This document shows positions 1-9,674 of a DNA stretch of 64,000 bases, in pieces. Source of the DNA: Candidatus Ozemibacter sibiricus (GTDB lineage: Bacteria; Muiribacteriota; Ozemobacteria; Ozemobacterales; Ozemobacteraceae); NCBI GenBank assembly GCA_003327425.1, contig QOQW01000008.1, positions 145,240 through 209,239 on the forward strand. Direction: 5' to 3'. A program made the position numbers and the translations under genes. Within the stretch, counting starts at the first letter, position 1; each line of letters begins with the position of its first letter. The notes under the pieces are model-generated. The model was not told the DNA's origin and searched no databases. It worked only from the letters and a program-made list of their open reading frames with translations.

Positions 1-123
1 CTGCCAGAATCTCTCGCGTTGTCGCGGTTGACCCTCAACCATCAGCTGGCCTTGCTGGTCTTGAGCGAGCAGCTCTATCGCGGCGTGTCGATCTTGTTCG
101 GGGAGCCCTACCACAAAGCATGA
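1..123 (+). CDS. C-terminal end of an unidentified protein upstream of cheR (partial)
   Basis: The frame is open from the first base and codes for 40 residues ending in EPYHKA before a TGA at 121-123. The stop overlaps the cheR start as ATGA, so the two genes are probably translationally coupled and belong to one chemotaxis operon. The visible piece is Leu-rich and looks helical but is too short to identify. A CheA, CheW or receptor-type product would fit the location, which is an inference from context only. Confidence 0.55.
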   Translation: MPESLALSRLTLNHQLALLVLSEQLYRGVSILFGEPYHKA

Positions 124-1025
124 ACCACCAGGATCCTCCTCCTTCCTCGCCTCCGCCTGGCCTGACCTGGACGGAGGAGAACTACCGGGCGCTCGCCCGG
201 TTCGTGCAGTCCTATTCGGGCATCATCATGGAGCGGGTGGCCCAGAAGGGCGTCCGGGAGCGCCTGACCCAGCACATCCAGTCGTTGGGCATCTCCAGCA
301 TCGATGATTACCTGCTGCTGTTGCAGAGTCCGAAGAGTGCCGCCCTGCGCGGCGAGCTGATCTCGCTGATCACGGTCAGCGAGAGCTATTTCTTCCGCAA
401 CCCTGATCAGTTCCGCTACATCGCCCGAACGTTGCTGCCTCGCCTGGCCGCCAACCGTCAGGAGCTGGGTCTGCGGCGCGAGATCCGGGTGCTGAGCGCG
501 GGCTGTTCCACCGGCGAAGAAACATATTCGCTGGCCGCCATCTGTCTGTGGTTCCAGCGGCGGCATCCCGATCTGGCCATCACCGTGGTCGGCGCCGACA
601 TCAACCCCCGCAATGTCGAGCTGGCCCGCGCCGGCATCTATCGCGACCGCTCCTTCCGCCAGGTCAGTCGCGATCTTCGGCATGAGTTCGGATTCCCTCT
701 CTACCGCGAGATTCCCGAAGGCTATGCCGTGGAAGAGGAGCTGCGGCGGTTCGTCCAGTTCAAGACGCTCAACCTCAAAGATCCCGATGCCTTGAAATGC
801 CACGCCGGCTCGGATATCATCATGTGCCGGAACGTGCTCATCTACTTCGAGGAAACGTTCCGCAACGCCTTGCTGCAGACATTCCAGGGGCTGTTGAATC
901 CCGGCGGCATGCTGTTTCTCGGCGAGACCGAGAGCCTGGCGGCAGTCCCCGCCGGATTCGAGCTGGTTCCGTGCCTGCGCGCCTACGGTTATCGCAAGCT
1001 GCATCCCTCAGGACACACCCCATGA
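120..1025 (+). CDS. cheR: Chemotaxis protein methyltransferase CheR
   Basis: SAM-dependent methyltransferase that methylates glutamate side chains of chemoreceptors for adaptation, in the cytoplasm at receptor arrays. The 301-residue length is normal for CheR. The N-terminal helical domain carries the family segment [18 protein letters not shown]. The SAM-binding motif is [15 protein letters not shown] (about residues 125-139), and the C-terminal [14 protein letters not shown] is typical. No Shine-Dalgarno sequence precedes the ATG; it overlaps the stop of the preceding frame by ATGA and its own stop overlaps cheB the same way, so translation is probably coupled. CheR and CheB side by side form the methylation/demethylation pair. 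Confidence 0.95.
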   Translation: MNHQDPPPSSPPPGLTWTEENYRALARFVQSYSGIIMERVAQKGVRERLTQHIQSLGISSIDDYLLLLQSPKSAALRGELISLITVSESYFFRNPDQFRYIARTLLPRLAANRQELGLRREIRVLSAGCSTGEETYSLAAICLWFQRRHPDLAITVVGADINPRNVELARAGIYRDRSFRQVSRDLRHEFGFPLYREIPEGYAVEEELRRFVQFKTLNLKDPDALKCHAGSDIIMCRNVLIYFEETFRNALLQTFQGLLNPGGMLFLGETESLAAVPAGFELVPCLRAYGYRKLHPSGHTP

Positions 1026-2092
1026 GCGAATCCCGTAAGATCCGTGTCTTCGTTGTCGATGACTCCGCGTTCATGCGGACGGCCCTCGAACGCATGTTCA
1101 AAGAAGATCCGGAGATCGAGATCATCGGCTCCGCCGCCAACGGCAAGGAAGCGCTCGAGAAGCTGTCCCGCCTCAAGCCCGACGTCGTCACCATGGACGT
1201 CGAAATGCCCGTCATGGACGGCTTGCATGCGCTCAAAGAGATCATGCGCACCAATCCGTTGCCGGTCATCATGGTCAGCTCCCTGACCCAGCAAGGGGCG
1301 CGAGTCACCCTCGACGCCCTCGACCTGGGGGCGGTCGATTACGTGGGCAAACCTGGTTCGACCCTGAATCTCAACATCCTGAGCCTGAAACAGGATCTGT
1401 TGAACAAGATCCATGCGGCGGCCGAGAGCCTGCCGAAAGTGCCACGGCTGAAGATGGTGCCGCCCACCCCGGTCCAGCGTCGCAGCAGCCCGACCACCGA
1501 CCAGCAGATCCATCTCGATCGGGTCGTGGTGATCGGGGCGTCGACGGGCGGCCCGCCCGCCATTCAGCAGATCCTGGCGGCCCTGCCGGCGAACCTGCCG
1601 GCGCCCATCATCATCGCCCAGCACATGCCCAAATCCTTCACCAACGCGTTCGCGCAGCGGCTCAATCTGTTGTGCAACATCCGGGTGAAAGAAGCCGTCG
1701 ATGGAGAAACGCTGCAACGCTCGATCGCCTATATCTGTCCGGGCGATATGCAGACCCGCTTCATGCGCCGGCCCGACAACACCTTCTATTTTTCGATCGG
1801 GTCGAACGAAATCGAGAAGGAACGCTATGCGCCGTGCATCGATCGAGTGTTCTTCTCGGCAGCGGAATGCTTCGGTCGCCGGACGGTCGGCGTCATCCTC
1901 ACCGGCATGGGCGAAGACGGCGTGCGCGGCCTGAAGAACATCAAGGTGGTCGGCGGCCTGACCCTCGCCCAGGACCGCCTGACCTCGGTCGTCTATGGCA
2001 TGCCTCGCGCGGCCCTCGAGCAGGGAGCGGTCACCCGGGTGCTGCCCCTGGGCGAACTGGCCGGCGAAATCGAACTGGCCTTGCGCACCTAG
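1022..2092 (+). CDS. cheB: Chemotaxis response regulator protein-glutamate methylesterase CheB
   Basis: Phosphorylation-activated methylesterase/deamidase that removes receptor methyl groups placed by CheR. The N-terminal receiver domain (about 1-125) shows the acidic pair in VVDDSAFMR and the phospho-acceptor Asp in VTMDVEMPVMDG. The C-terminal catalytic domain shows the serine in IGASTGGPP, the histidine in IAQHMPKSFT and the aspartate in GVILTGMGEDGV, the complete CheB triad. The frame is open further upstream into cheR, but ATG 1022 is chosen because the receiver domain begins there and it overlaps the cheR stop as ATGA. The product is 356 residues, normal for the family. Confidence 0.96.
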   Translation: MSESRKIRVFVVDDSAFMRTALERMFKEDPEIEIIGSAANGKEALEKLSRLKPDVVTMDVEMPVMDGLHALKEIMRTNPLPVIMVSSLTQQGARVTLDALDLGAVDYVGKPGSTLNLNILSLKQDLLNKIHAAAESLPKVPRLKMVPPTPVQRRSSPTTDQQIHLDRVVVIGASTGGPPAIQQILAALPANLPAPIIIAQHMPKSFTNAFAQRLNLLCNIRVKEAVDGETLQRSIAYICPGDMQTRFMRRPDNTFYFSIGSNEIEKERYAPCIDRVFFSAAECFGRRTVGVILTGMGEDGVRGLKNIKVVGGLTLAQDRLTSVVYGMPRAALEQGAVTRVLPLGELAGEIELALRT

Positions 2093-2175
2093 GCCCCGCC
2101 CTGCCCGCCTTTTCGGCGCGCTGGTTCGCGCTGGCGATCGACGATGCGGCGGCGCGCGTGGCGCGGGGCGGCGGT

Positions 2176-2205
2176 TTGCCAGCCTTTCCCGCTTTGTGGT
2201 AGGCT
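2176..2205 (+). promoter_or_regulatory. Candidate sigma70-type promoter for the ferritin-like gene
   Basis: TTGCCA at 2176-2181 and TAGGCT at 2200-2205 are separated by 18 bp, leaving a leader of roughly 55 nt before ATG 2267. The same TTGCC/TAG pattern precedes dxs. It is assigned by eye. Confidence 0.4.
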
Positions 2206-2266
2206 GAGCCACCTGGCCGGTCCGACGATCGGCCCTGGAACCACCATGCAATGAGGGGAGTGTCCC

Positions 2267-2761
2267 ATGACCATCCGTTTCAATCCACGGGAGCTGCTGA
2301 CGGTCGCCATCCAGATCGAACGGAACGGCGAAGCCTACTACACCCGCATGGCGGCTCACGTCAAAGAGCCTGGCATCAAGAAGATCATGGAAGCTTTGGC
2401 CGTGGCCGAGAAGCAGCATATCAGCGATTTCCAGAAGATCGAGGCGGGGCTGGTCCAGCCCGATTACGACATCCCCGAGGACTACCAGACGCCCGAAATG
2501 GAAGGGTATCTGCGCTCCCTGGCCGACGGGAAGGTCTTCTCCAACCTCCTGCCGGTCGAGGAGATCGCCGCCGAGATCCGGACCGACATCGACGCCATTC
2601 GCCATGCCATTTCCTTTGAAAAAGATTCCATCATCTTTTTCAACGAGATCTACGATCTGCTGCCGGAGAACGAACCCAACCGGCGGGCGGTGGCTGAACT
2701 CATCCGCCAGGAGAAGATCCATATCGCCCAGTTGTATGCTCTGATGGGCAGTCGTCGCTGA
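2267..2761 (+). CDS. Ferritin-like / rubrerythrin-type diiron protein
   Basis: A 164-residue all-helical protein with diiron-ligand patterns: Glu in QIERNGEAYY (helix 1), ExxH in AEKQHISDF (helix 2), Glu in EKDSIIFF (helix 3) and ExxH-like RQEKIHIAQL (helix 4). This is the rubrerythrin/ferritin-like four-helix bundle without the C-terminal rubredoxin domain of true rubrerythrins. A role in peroxide or oxygen detoxification or iron handling is inferred from the family. GGGGAG at 2255-2260, six bases before ATG 2267, supports the start. It appears monocistronic, with its own candidate promoter. Confidence 0.8.
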   Translation: MTIRFNPRELLTVAIQIERNGEAYYTRMAAHVKEPGIKKIMEALAVAEKQHISDFQKIEAGLVQPDYDIPEDYQTPEMEGYLRSLADGKVFSNLLPVEEIAAEIRTDIDAIRHAISFEKDSIIFFNEIYDLLPENEPNRRAVAELIRQEKIHIAQLYALMGSRR

Positions 2762-2798
2762 CGCGCCGGCCAGTTTCCCCCCACCAGGAGCGACGACG

Positions 2799-4274
2799 GT
2801 GACCACCCCCCACCGGGCGGCCAAGCGGCGGCGTTGGATGCTGCGGGTGCCGCCCAGCGCCGAATGGCTGTTCAGCCTCGGGCTGATCGCCCTCGACGCG
2901 TTCATTCTCAACGCCATCTTTTTGTGGGTGTTCGCGCTGTGGCTGGCGCACAACCCGAACCAGGAACTCTACCTCGCTTCCTACTACCACGTCCGGATGG
3001 GGTTGTTCGGCATGTTCCTGGTGTTCGGGACGATCTTCGACATCTATCGGTTGCGGTCGTTCCTGGCTGCCTCCGACATCCTGTCGCATACCACGGCCAC
3101 CCTGCTGTCGACCTTCCTGGCGTTCAACATCCTCGTCTTCCTCTGGCGGCCGCTGGCCTACCTCGTCCATACCTTCCCGCGGCCCATCATCCTGCTGTCG
3201 ACCGGGTTGTCGATTCTGGCTATCTTCCTGGTGCGGGTGCTGCTGGCTCGGGTGTTCAAGCCGCAGCCCTTGCTGCGGCGCGCCCTCATCGTGGGAGATG
3301 AAGCCGAAGGCAAGCGCATTCTCAAGCATTTCCACAGCCGGGGAGGAGTCCGCTTCCGGTTGATGGGAATCCATCCAGCCGAACGGATCGACGCGGTCGC
3401 CTCCGAGGTCATCTTCCACCAGATCCACGAAGTCATCATCACCGATCCCAAGGTTTCGCTCGATGTCTTCTGGGCTCGCATCTTCTGGATGCGCAAGGAA
3501 GAGCCTCACGCCTTCAACGTCCGCCTTGTCAACGATCCCTCGCAGGCGACCGGCAACATCGGGTTGTCCAGCCTGGAGGATTTCCCGATGACCACCATTC
3601 CTGCGCTGCCGCTGAGCCGTTGGCAACGGGTGATCAAGCGGGGGTTCGATGTGGCCTTCGCCCTCTTCGCTCTGGCCATCACCTCGCCGGTCATGGCGGC
3701 GGCCGCCCTGCTCGTGCACCTCGATTCGCCGGGTCCGATCTTCTTCAAGCAGCGTCGGGTCGGCCGGTACGGCAAGGAATACGATCTGATCAAATTCCGT
3801 TCGATGCGGGTCGGCGCCGAGGCGCAGACCGGCCCGAAGATCGCCACCGCCGATGACCCGCGGGTCACGCGGGTCGGTCGCTACCTGCGCCGGTTCGGGA
3901 TCGACGAGCTGCCGCAGTTCTTCCATGTGCTGACCGGCGACATGTCGGTGGTCGGGCCGCGCCCCGAGCGGCCGTTCTTCGTCAGCAAGCATTTGGAATT
4001 CCAGGGGCGCCGCCTGTCGGTCCGTCCCGGGGTCACCGGCCTGGCCGCGGTCAATGCCCGGTACTACCTGCGTCTCGTCGACAAAGTATTGTACGATTAC
4101 TACTATCTTGACCACTATCACCTCATTCTCGATATCAAGATCATCTTCCAGACGGTGTGGGTCCTGTTGTTCGAGTCCGACAAAGCGCTGGAAGACGTTC
4201 ACCACCCCAAGGATCGCATGGAACCCCCGCCCGCCGAGGAACCCCTCCCAACCTCCAGAAAGGACAACCCATGA
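2799..4274 (+). CDS. Polyprenyl-phosphate sugar-1-phosphate transferase (exopolysaccharide initiating glycosyltransferase)
   Basis: Membrane enzyme that starts surface polysaccharide or O-antigen repeat synthesis by moving a sugar-1-phosphate from a nucleotide sugar to undecaprenyl phosphate. In the 491-residue product about four hydrophobic helices lie in residues 20-150, followed by a nucleotide-binding-like middle region (about 160-270). The C-terminal bacterial sugar transferase domain (about 285-475) contains KRGFDVAFALFALAITSPVM, the SPGPIFFKQRRVG segment, LIKFRSMR and RRFGIDELPQ. The GTG start follows CCAGGAG closely. The gene stands alone rather than in a large polysaccharide cluster, and its stop overlaps the next gene, so substrate and pathway cannot be told. 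Confidence 0.9.
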   Translation: MTTPHRAAKRRRWMLRVPPSAEWLFSLGLIALDAFILNAIFLWVFALWLAHNPNQELYLASYYHVRMGLFGMFLVFGTIFDIYRLRSFLAASDILSHTTATLLSTFLAFNILVFLWRPLAYLVHTFPRPIILLSTGLSILAIFLVRVLLARVFKPQPLLRRALIVGDEAEGKRILKHFHSRGGVRFRLMGIHPAERIDAVASEVIFHQIHEVIITDPKVSLDVFWARIFWMRKEEPHAFNVRLVNDPSQATGNIGLSSLEDFPMTTIPALPLSRWQRVIKRGFDVAFALFALAITSPVMAAAALLVHLDSPGPIFFKQRRVGRYGKEYDLIKFRSMRVGAEAQTGPKIATADDPRVTRVGRYLRRFGIDELPQFFHVLTGDMSVVGPRPERPFFVSKHLEFQGRRLSVRPGVTGLAAVNARYYLRLVDKVLYDYYYLDHYHLILDIKIIFQTVWVLLFESDKALEDVHHPKDRMEPPPAEEPLPTSRKDNP

Positions 4275-4459
4275 CCACCATCACGCCTGACATGACCATC
4301 GCCCAGATTCTTCAGCAGAAGCCTGACGCCGCCCAGATCCTGCGGACCTTCGGCATGCACTGCATCGGGTGCTCGATCTCGACCGGCGAAAGCCTGGCCG
4401 CCGCCGCCGAGGTGCACGGCATCGATCTGCAGCAGCTTCTGGCCGCTCTCAACAAATAG
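4271..4459 (+). CDS. DUF1858 domain protein
   Basis: A 62-residue protein nearly all DUF1858: an N-terminal TPDMTIAQIL helix, then FGMHCIGCSIS with the C-x2-C pair, then TGESLAAAAEVHGID. The family is widespread in anaerobes and often sits beside redox or ferritin-like genes; its function is not established, though the CxxC suggests metal binding or redox chemistry. ATG 4271 overlaps the sugar transferase stop by 4 bp, so it is co-translated with an apparently unrelated membrane enzyme. Confidence 0.88.
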   Translation: MTTITPDMTIAQILQQKPDAAQILRTFGMHCIGCSISTGESLAAAAEVHGIDLQQLLAALNK

Positions 4460-4796
4460 CCAGCCGCCGATTCCCTCAACCAGGTGAACCTTGGTGGCGC
4501 TCGCACGGCCCATAAGCCCGGTGGCTGGCCGGCAAGGGCGCTGACGAGACTGCCCGCCATCGCTGTCGGCTGCGAGACACGCTGCCGCAGTCCCGGCGGC
4601 CGGGCGAGGAAGAAGTCGAGCGGGGGCGTGGGGCGTCACCCGCCGAACCCGTGTTCTGGCCCCTGTGCCAGGCCGCTCATGGAAAATTCGGTACCGGCGA
4701 AGAGGTGTTTTGCCTTTGCAAGGCGCCTGTGCTAGAGTATCCCCTCAAATGTCTCCGGGAAGGCTCTGCCTGCCCTGACAAGGAAGCTCGCCTCCG
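4460..4796. other. Intergenic region before dxs
   Basis: About 340 bp with no convincing gene. The first 200 bp are GC-rich with short inverted repeats but no clear terminator. The right end carries the candidate dxs promoter. Confidence 0.5.
4710..4738 (+). promoter_or_regulatory. Candidate sigma70-type promoter for dxs
   Basis: TTGCCT at 4710-4715 and TAGAGT at 4733-4738 have exactly 17 bp between them, 58 bp before the dxs ATG. The leader contains a nine-codon frame starting at 4749 that stops before dxs. Confidence 0.5.
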
Positions 4797-6695
4797 ATGC
4801 CCATTCTCGACAAGATCCGCAGCCCGGCCGACCTGAAAGGCCTGTCCCGGCGTGAGTTGGTCGAACTCAGCCAGGAGATGCGGGAACGCATCATCCATGT
4901 GGTGTCGCGCAACGGGGGACACCTGGCCAGCAATCTCGGCATCGTCGAACTGACTCTGGCCATCCATCGGGTCTTCGATTCCCCGCGCGATCGCATCATC
5001 TTCGACGTCGGCCATCAATGCTACGTTCACAAGATGGTCACCGGTCGCCAGGAGCAATTCCCTACCCTGCGCACGCTCGGCGGCATCTCGGGGTTCCCCA
5101 AAAGCTCAGAGAGCGAGCACGATGCCTTCGATACCGGGCACAGCTCGACGTCGATCTCGGCGGCTCTCGGCCTGGCTTTGGCCCGCGACCATTTCGCCCA
5201 GACCCACAAGATCGTCGCCGTCATCGGCGACGGGGCGATGACGGGGGGACTGGCGTTCGAGGCCCTCAACCATGCCGGGCACCGCGGCTCCGATCTGGTG
5301 GTCATCCTCAACGACAACGAGATGTCGATCTCGCCCAACGTCGGGGCGATGTCCCATTACCTGCACAAGCTGCGGCTCGAGCCGGCCTTCTTCAATCGGA
5401 AGGAATACCTCGAGTACGTGGTGAAGCAGATTCCCGGCATCGGGTCGCGCCTGTTCAATATCCTGCTGCGGCTAGAGGGCACCCTGAAATACCTGCTCAC
5501 CCCCGGGATGCTGTTCGAAGAGTTCGGGTTCAAATACCTGGGGCCGATTTCCGGCTATGATTTCGATTTGATGGAACGGACCCTCGCCCATGCGCGAGAC
5601 CGCAAGGGCCCGGTTCTCGTCCACGTGCTGACCGAGAAAGGGCGGGGGTATCGCCCCGCCAAAGAGCAGCTGCCCCTGTTCCATGGGGTCGGTCCGTTCG
5701 AGATCTCCACCGGCAAAGTCAAAAAAGAGGCCGAACCGCCCTCCTACACGGCCGTCTTCGGTCAGACCATCGTCGAGGTGGCGCAGGCCGACCCCCGGGT
5801 GGTCGCTATCACGGCCGCCATGAAGGAAGGCACCGGGCTGGATGCCTTCGCGGCCGCCTTCCCCAACCGCTTCCACGATGTGGGGATCGCCGAATCCCAT
5901 GCGGTCACGCTGGCGGCCGGCATGGCCAAGGGTGGCCTGCGGCCCGTCGTGGCCATCTATTCGACCTTCCTGCAGCGGGCCTACGATCAGATCGTGCATG
6001 ATGTCGCCCTGCCCAACCTGCCGGTGATGTTCTTCCTAGACCGTGCCGGTCTGGTCGGCGAAGATGGCCCGACCCATCATGGCATGTTCGATCTCAGCTA
6101 TCTGCGCGCCATTCCCAACCTGGTGGTCATGGCCCCGCGCGATGAAATCGAGCTGCGGGCCATGGTCCGGTTCGCCCATGCCCTCGAGCGGCCGGTGGCC
6201 GTGCGCTATCCGCGGGGAGCGGGCGTCGGGGTCGCCCACGATTCCCCGCTGCAGCCGCTGGTGGTCGGCCGGGGCGAGGTGCTCATGGAAGGGCAGGACC
6301 TCTCGTTGTGGGCCTGCGGGAACATGGTCCACCCGGCCTGGCAGGCGGCCCGACAGCTGGTGGCCCACGGCCTGCGGCCCCAGGTGATCAATGCCCGCTT
6401 CGTCAAGCCGTTCGACAAGGCCCTGCTCGAGCGGGTCCTGCGTCGGAACATGCCCATCGTCACCCTGGAAGAGGGGGCGCTGGCCGGCGGGTTCGGCAGC
6501 GCTCTGCTCGAGACCGCCAGCGATCTGGGCTTCACCCCTCGGGTCCTGCGGATCGGTCTGCCTGATTCCTTCGTCCCGCAGGGCAAACCGGCCGAACTGC
6601 GGGCCATTCTGGGCCTCGATGCCGACAGCCTGGTCAGTCGTATCACCGCCTGGTTGCCTCAACGCCAGCCGGTGCTCCGGAAGGTGGCGATCTGA
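4797..6695 (+). CDS. dxs: 1-deoxy-D-xylulose-5-phosphate synthase
   Basis: Thiamine-diphosphate enzyme that condenses pyruvate and glyceraldehyde-3-phosphate in the first step of the MEP isoprenoid pathway, and also feeds thiamine and pyridoxal synthesis. The 632 residues match the family length. Visible marks are the N-terminal ASNLGIVELTLAIH and DVGHQCYVHKMVTGR segments, the ThDP motif beginning GDGAMTGG (near residue 144), and the transketolase segment DRAGLVGEDGPTHHG (near 417). The GAGVGV-type C-terminal region is present. ATG 4797 is preceded by AAGGAAG at a slightly long spacing. It stands alone, without other isoprenoid genes nearby. Confidence 0.96.
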   Translation: MPILDKIRSPADLKGLSRRELVELSQEMRERIIHVVSRNGGHLASNLGIVELTLAIHRVFDSPRDRIIFDVGHQCYVHKMVTGRQEQFPTLRTLGGISGFPKSSESEHDAFDTGHSSTSISAALGLALARDHFAQTHKIVAVIGDGAMTGGLAFEALNHAGHRGSDLVVILNDNEMSISPNVGAMSHYLHKLRLEPAFFNRKEYLEYVVKQIPGIGSRLFNILLRLEGTLKYLLTPGMLFEEFGFKYLGPISGYDFDLMERTLAHARDRKGPVLVHVLTEKGRGYRPAKEQLPLFHGVGPFEISTGKVKKEAEPPSYTAVFGQTIVEVAQADPRVVAITAAMKEGTGLDAFAAAFPNRFHDVGIAESHAVTLAAGMAKGGLRPVVAIYSTFLQRAYDQIVHDVALPNLPVMFFLDRAGLVGEDGPTHHGMFDLSYLRAIPNLVVMAPRDEIELRAMVRFAHALERPVAVRYPRGAGVGVAHDSPLQPLVVGRGEVLMEGQDLSLWACGNMVHPAWQAARQLVAHGLRPQVINARFVKPFDKALLERVLRRNMPIVTLEEGALAGGFGSALLETASDLGFTPRVLRIGLPDSFVPQGKPAELRAILGLDADSLVSRITAWLPQRQPVLRKVAI

Positions 6696-6865
6696 AGCTC
6701 CCTGCCGATCGGCCTTGATCTGAGCTCGCCTTTCTGCCCTCTCGTCGCTTGTTGCCTTCGAGGCACGCCCGCGCTTCGCGCCAGAAGTGGTCGGTGGGCC
6801 ACATCCCCCCGGCTCGCGGCGCCGGCCGGTCGTCATGAACGCTCAGAGCGGAAGCGATGCAACAC

Positions 6866-6887
6866 GCGTGGCCAGGTTCGGCCACGC
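6866..6887. terminator. Strong hairpin between convergent dxs and glgB
   Basis: GCGTGGCC and GGCCACGC form a perfect 8-bp stem with a 6-nt loop between two convergent genes. Neither side has a good T-run, so factor-independent termination is uncertain. The rest of the 280-bp gap is GC-rich and shows no gene. Confidence 0.35.
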
Positions 6888-6975
6888 CGCAAACACCCGC
6901 CTGGGCGGGCGGGCTCGGGGCCGCGGCCTGGCCGTTTCGACCCCCGCCGCGGCGAACCGTGGCGGCCTTCTCAGG

Positions 6976-9192
6976 TCAAGGCTTGAAGCCGACCAGAGCC
7001 AGCGGAGGAAGGTTGATCCGGATGGAGCAGGGCCGGTTCTGCCAGGGCGTGTCTTCCGACCAGACGCCGCCCGCATTGCCCATGTTCGAGCCGAAGTACA
7101 GCTCCGAGTCGGAGTTGAGGATCTCTCGGTAGAAGCCGTGCCGCGGCACACCCATGCGGTAGCCTTCGCGGGGGACCGGGGTGAAGTTGCCGACGAACAC
7201 CGTGATGTCGTCCAGATGGTCGCCCCGGCGCAGCCAGCTGACGATGCTGGCATCGGCATCGCTGAAGTCGATCCATTCGAAGCCTTCAGGTTCATGATCG
7301 CGCTGATGCAGCGATCCTTCGGTGCGATAGAGCCAGTTCAGATGCGCCATCAAGCGCTGCAGCCCCTGATGGGACTGGAACCCGAGCAGATGCCAGTCGA
7401 GGCTCTGATTGCAGTTCCACTCGTTCCACTGGCCGAAATCGCTGCCCATGAAGATCAGCTTCTTGCCGGGCATCGTCCACATGAAGGAATACAGGAGCCG
7501 CAGGTTGGCGAACTTCTGCCAGAAGTCGCCGGGCATCTTGTTGATCATCGAGCCCTTGCCGTGGACGACCTCATCATGGGACAGCACTGAGATGAAATTC
7601 TCGTGGAAGGCGTAGATCAGCGGGAAGGTCAGGTTGTTGTGGTGGTATTTCCGGTGGATGGGATCTTTCTGGAAATACTCGAGGGTGTCGTGCATCCAGC
7701 CCATGTTCCATTTGAAACCGAACCCCAGTCCGCCCATGTAGCAGGGCTTGCTGACGCCGGGGAAGGCGGTCGATTCCTCGGCGATCATCAGGGTGCCAGG
7801 GAACTTCTCGTGGGTGATGCTGTTGAGGTATTTGAGGAATTCGATGGCTTCGAGGTTCTCGCGTCCGCCGTAACGGTTGGGGATCCATTCCCCGTCGCGG
7901 CGCGAGTAGTCGAGGTAGAGCATCGACGCCACGGCATCGACCCGCAGGCCGTCGATGTGATATTTGTCGAGCCAGAACAGGGCGCTGCTGATCAGGAAAT
8001 TCTTCACCTCGTTGCGACCGAAGTTGAAGATGTACGTCGACCAGTCTTTGTGCTCGCCCAGGCGTGGATCGGCGTGCTCGTAGAGAGCGGTGCCGTCGAA
8101 CCGGGCCAGGCCGTGGGCGTCCTTGGGGAAATGCGCCGGTACCCAGTCGAGAATGACCCCGATGCCGTTTTGATGCATGTGATCGACGAAGAACATGAAA
8201 TCTTTGGGATTGCCGAACCGGCTGGTCGGGGCGAAGAACCCGGTCACCTGATAGCCCCACGAGATGTCGAGCGGATGCTCGGTGATGGGGAGCAGCTCGA
8301 CGTGGGTATAACCGCATGATTTGACGTATTCGGCCAGTTTGGGAGCGAGCTCGCGATAGGTGAGGAACCGATTGCCTTCTTCCCAGACCCGCATCCAGGA
8401 TCCCAGGTGGCATTCATAGATGGAGATCGGCTCTTTGCGCCAGGTGCGGCGCCCGCGATTCTGCACCCAGTCCTGGTCATGCCACTCGTACCCATCGATG
8501 TCGAAGATGCGGCTGGCCGTCTTGGGCCGGACTTCGGCATAGAACGCGTAAGGGTCGCACTTCTCGACCAGGGCTCCGTTCTGCAGTTTGATCTCGAATT
8601 TGTAGTTCTGACCCGTCTGCAGCCCCGGGACGAAGATCTCCCAGATGCCCGAACTGCCCAGAGAGCGCATCACATGCCGCCGGCCGTCCCAGTGATTGAA
8701 ATCGCCGATGACGCTGACCCGCTTGGCGTTGGGGGCCCAGACCGAAAACGCGATGCCGCCGATGGACAGGTCGTAGTAGCGTACGACCCGGAGATGGGCC
8801 CCTAATTTCTCATAGATCTGGTGATGGTTGCCCTCATTGAAGAGGTAGGTATCCATCTCGCCGAGGGTGGGCAGAAAAGAGTAGGAATCGAAGAATTCGG
8901 TCGTCGCTCCGTTGCTGTACTCGGCCCCCAGCCGGTAGGGGAAGGGCTCGCTCCGCTCTTCGATGATGCCCTCGAAGAACCCGGCGGGGTGGAGCCGTTT
9001 CATGGGGAACCGCTGGCCGGTGCGGATGTCGACCACCTGGGCGCAGCCAGCATCCGGCAGGAAGGCTCGCACGACCAGCCCGGGGCGCCCTTTCGCCAGC
9101 TCCACCTGGTGCATTCCGAGGATCTGGAACGGATCATAATGGTCGGTTCGAATGATGGCCTCGATGGCGCCGTCGTCGATCAGCCTGGACAT
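6976..9192 (-). CDS. glgB: 1,4-alpha-glucan branching enzyme
   Basis: GH13 enzyme that cuts alpha-1,4 chains and re-attaches them as alpha-1,6 branches in glycogen synthesis. The 738-residue product has an N-terminal carbohydrate-binding (CBM48) region with [27 protein letters not shown], then the catalytic barrel: DWVPAHFP, the nucleophile Asp in [11 protein letters not shown] (near residue 417), the acid/base Glu in AEESTAFPG, and the conserved HDE in [17 protein letters not shown]. The frame stays open upstream, but ATG at 9192 is chosen because GGAGG lies six bases before it and the family N-terminus [13 protein letters not shown] begins there. No other glycogen genes are adjacent. Confidence 0.95.
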   Translation of the reverse strand: MSRLIDDGAIEAIIRTDHYDPFQILGMHQVELAKGRPGLVVRAFLPDAGCAQVVDIRTGQRFPMKRLHPAGFFEGIIEERSEPFPYRLGAEYSNGATTEFFDSYSFLPTLGEMDTYLFNEGNHHQIYEKLGAHLRVVRYYDLSIGGIAFSVWAPNAKRVSVIGDFNHWDGRRHVMRSLGSSGIWEIFVPGLQTGQNYKFEIKLQNGALVEKCDPYAFYAEVRPKTASRIFDIDGYEWHDQDWVQNRGRRTWRKEPISIYECHLGSWMRVWEEGNRFLTYRELAPKLAEYVKSCGYTHVELLPITEHPLDISWGYQVTGFFAPTSRFGNPKDFMFFVDHMHQNGIGVILDWVPAHFPKDAHGLARFDGTALYEHADPRLGEHKDWSTYIFNFGRNEVKNFLISSALFWLDKYHIDGLRVDAVASMLYLDYSRRDGEWIPNRYGGRENLEAIEFLKYLNSITHEKFPGTLMIAEESTAFPGVSKPCYMGGLGFGFKWNMGWMHDTLEYFQKDPIHRKYHHNNLTFPLIYAFHENFISVLSHDEVVHGKGSMINKMPGDFWQKFANLRLLYSFMWTMPGKKLIFMGSDFGQWNEWNCNQSLDWHLLGFQSHQGLQRLMAHLNWLYRTEGSLHQRDHEPEGFEWIDFSDADASIVSWLRRGDHLDDITVFVGNFTPVPREGYRMGVPRHGFYREILNSDSELYFGSNMGNAGGVWSEDTPWQNRPCSIRINLPPLALVGFKP

Positions 9193-9224
9193 GCGCAACC
9201 TCCATGGAATGGAAATTTGCCGAC

Positions 9225-9230
9225 AATATA
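9225..9230 (-). promoter_or_regulatory. Candidate extended -10 promoter of glgB
   Basis: On the minus strand TGCTATATT (TGn plus TATATT) lies about 33 bp before the glgB ATG. The -35 side is weak. A very similar TGCTATACT precedes the diguanylate cyclase operon. Confidence 0.45.
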
Positions 9231-9549
9231 GCACATCTCGGCTCGCTCCTTGCCACAAAACATTGCAAGACAGGAGCAGGCCGAATCTGAGACCATCGTG
9301 GTTCGCAAGAACCCTTTGGTTCGACCATCGACGTCGCGGTCGACCAGACAACCGAGGTTGCGCCTTCGGTGGGAGAGAGGTTCCGGGGGCCTATGGCCCC
9401 TGGTGGCATTGCCATGGACAAAGCTTCCGTCGCTCCAAGCCTCCTTCCTGGGTTCGCCATGGCCCACGGGCATCGGCGCATCTGAGACTCGGACCGGAAG
9501 GGAGCAGGCGGGGCCGACCGGTTCTCCGTCATGGCAAGACGTTCTGGCA

Positions 9550-9580
9550 AAGGAAACAGGCACCCGCTCGGGGTGCCTGT
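9550..9580 (-). terminator. Candidate intrinsic terminator of the trxA operon
   Basis: CAGGCACCC and GGGTGCCTG (9557-9565 and 9571-9579) form a perfect 9-bp stem with a 5-nt loop. Read leftward, the transcript continues TTTCCTTTG, a short U-rich tail. It lies about 95 bp past the trxA stop. Confidence 0.55.
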
Positions 9581-9674
9581 CGATCGCCAGAAACCGATGG
9601 TGACGCATCGGTCTGGCCGCCCGCGGGCCGGGCCGGCCGGCCCTGGGGTAAGGGAGAGCGATCAGGAAGGGAGG

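Larger units (their letters stand above)
9193..9674. other. Intergenic region between glgB and trxA
   Basis: About 480 bp with no supportable gene. It contains the glgB promoter, small hairpins (for example GAACC-N4-GGTTC and GGGGCC-N3-GGCCCC near 9386-9400) and the trxA terminator candidate. The frames open here have no family resemblance. Confidence 0.5.

Noticed and set aside
989..2953. Long open frame on the minus strand opposite cheB and the ferritin-like gene
   Set aside because: GC-rich coding DNA leaves antisense frames open; its translation has no family motifs, while the plus-strand genes do.
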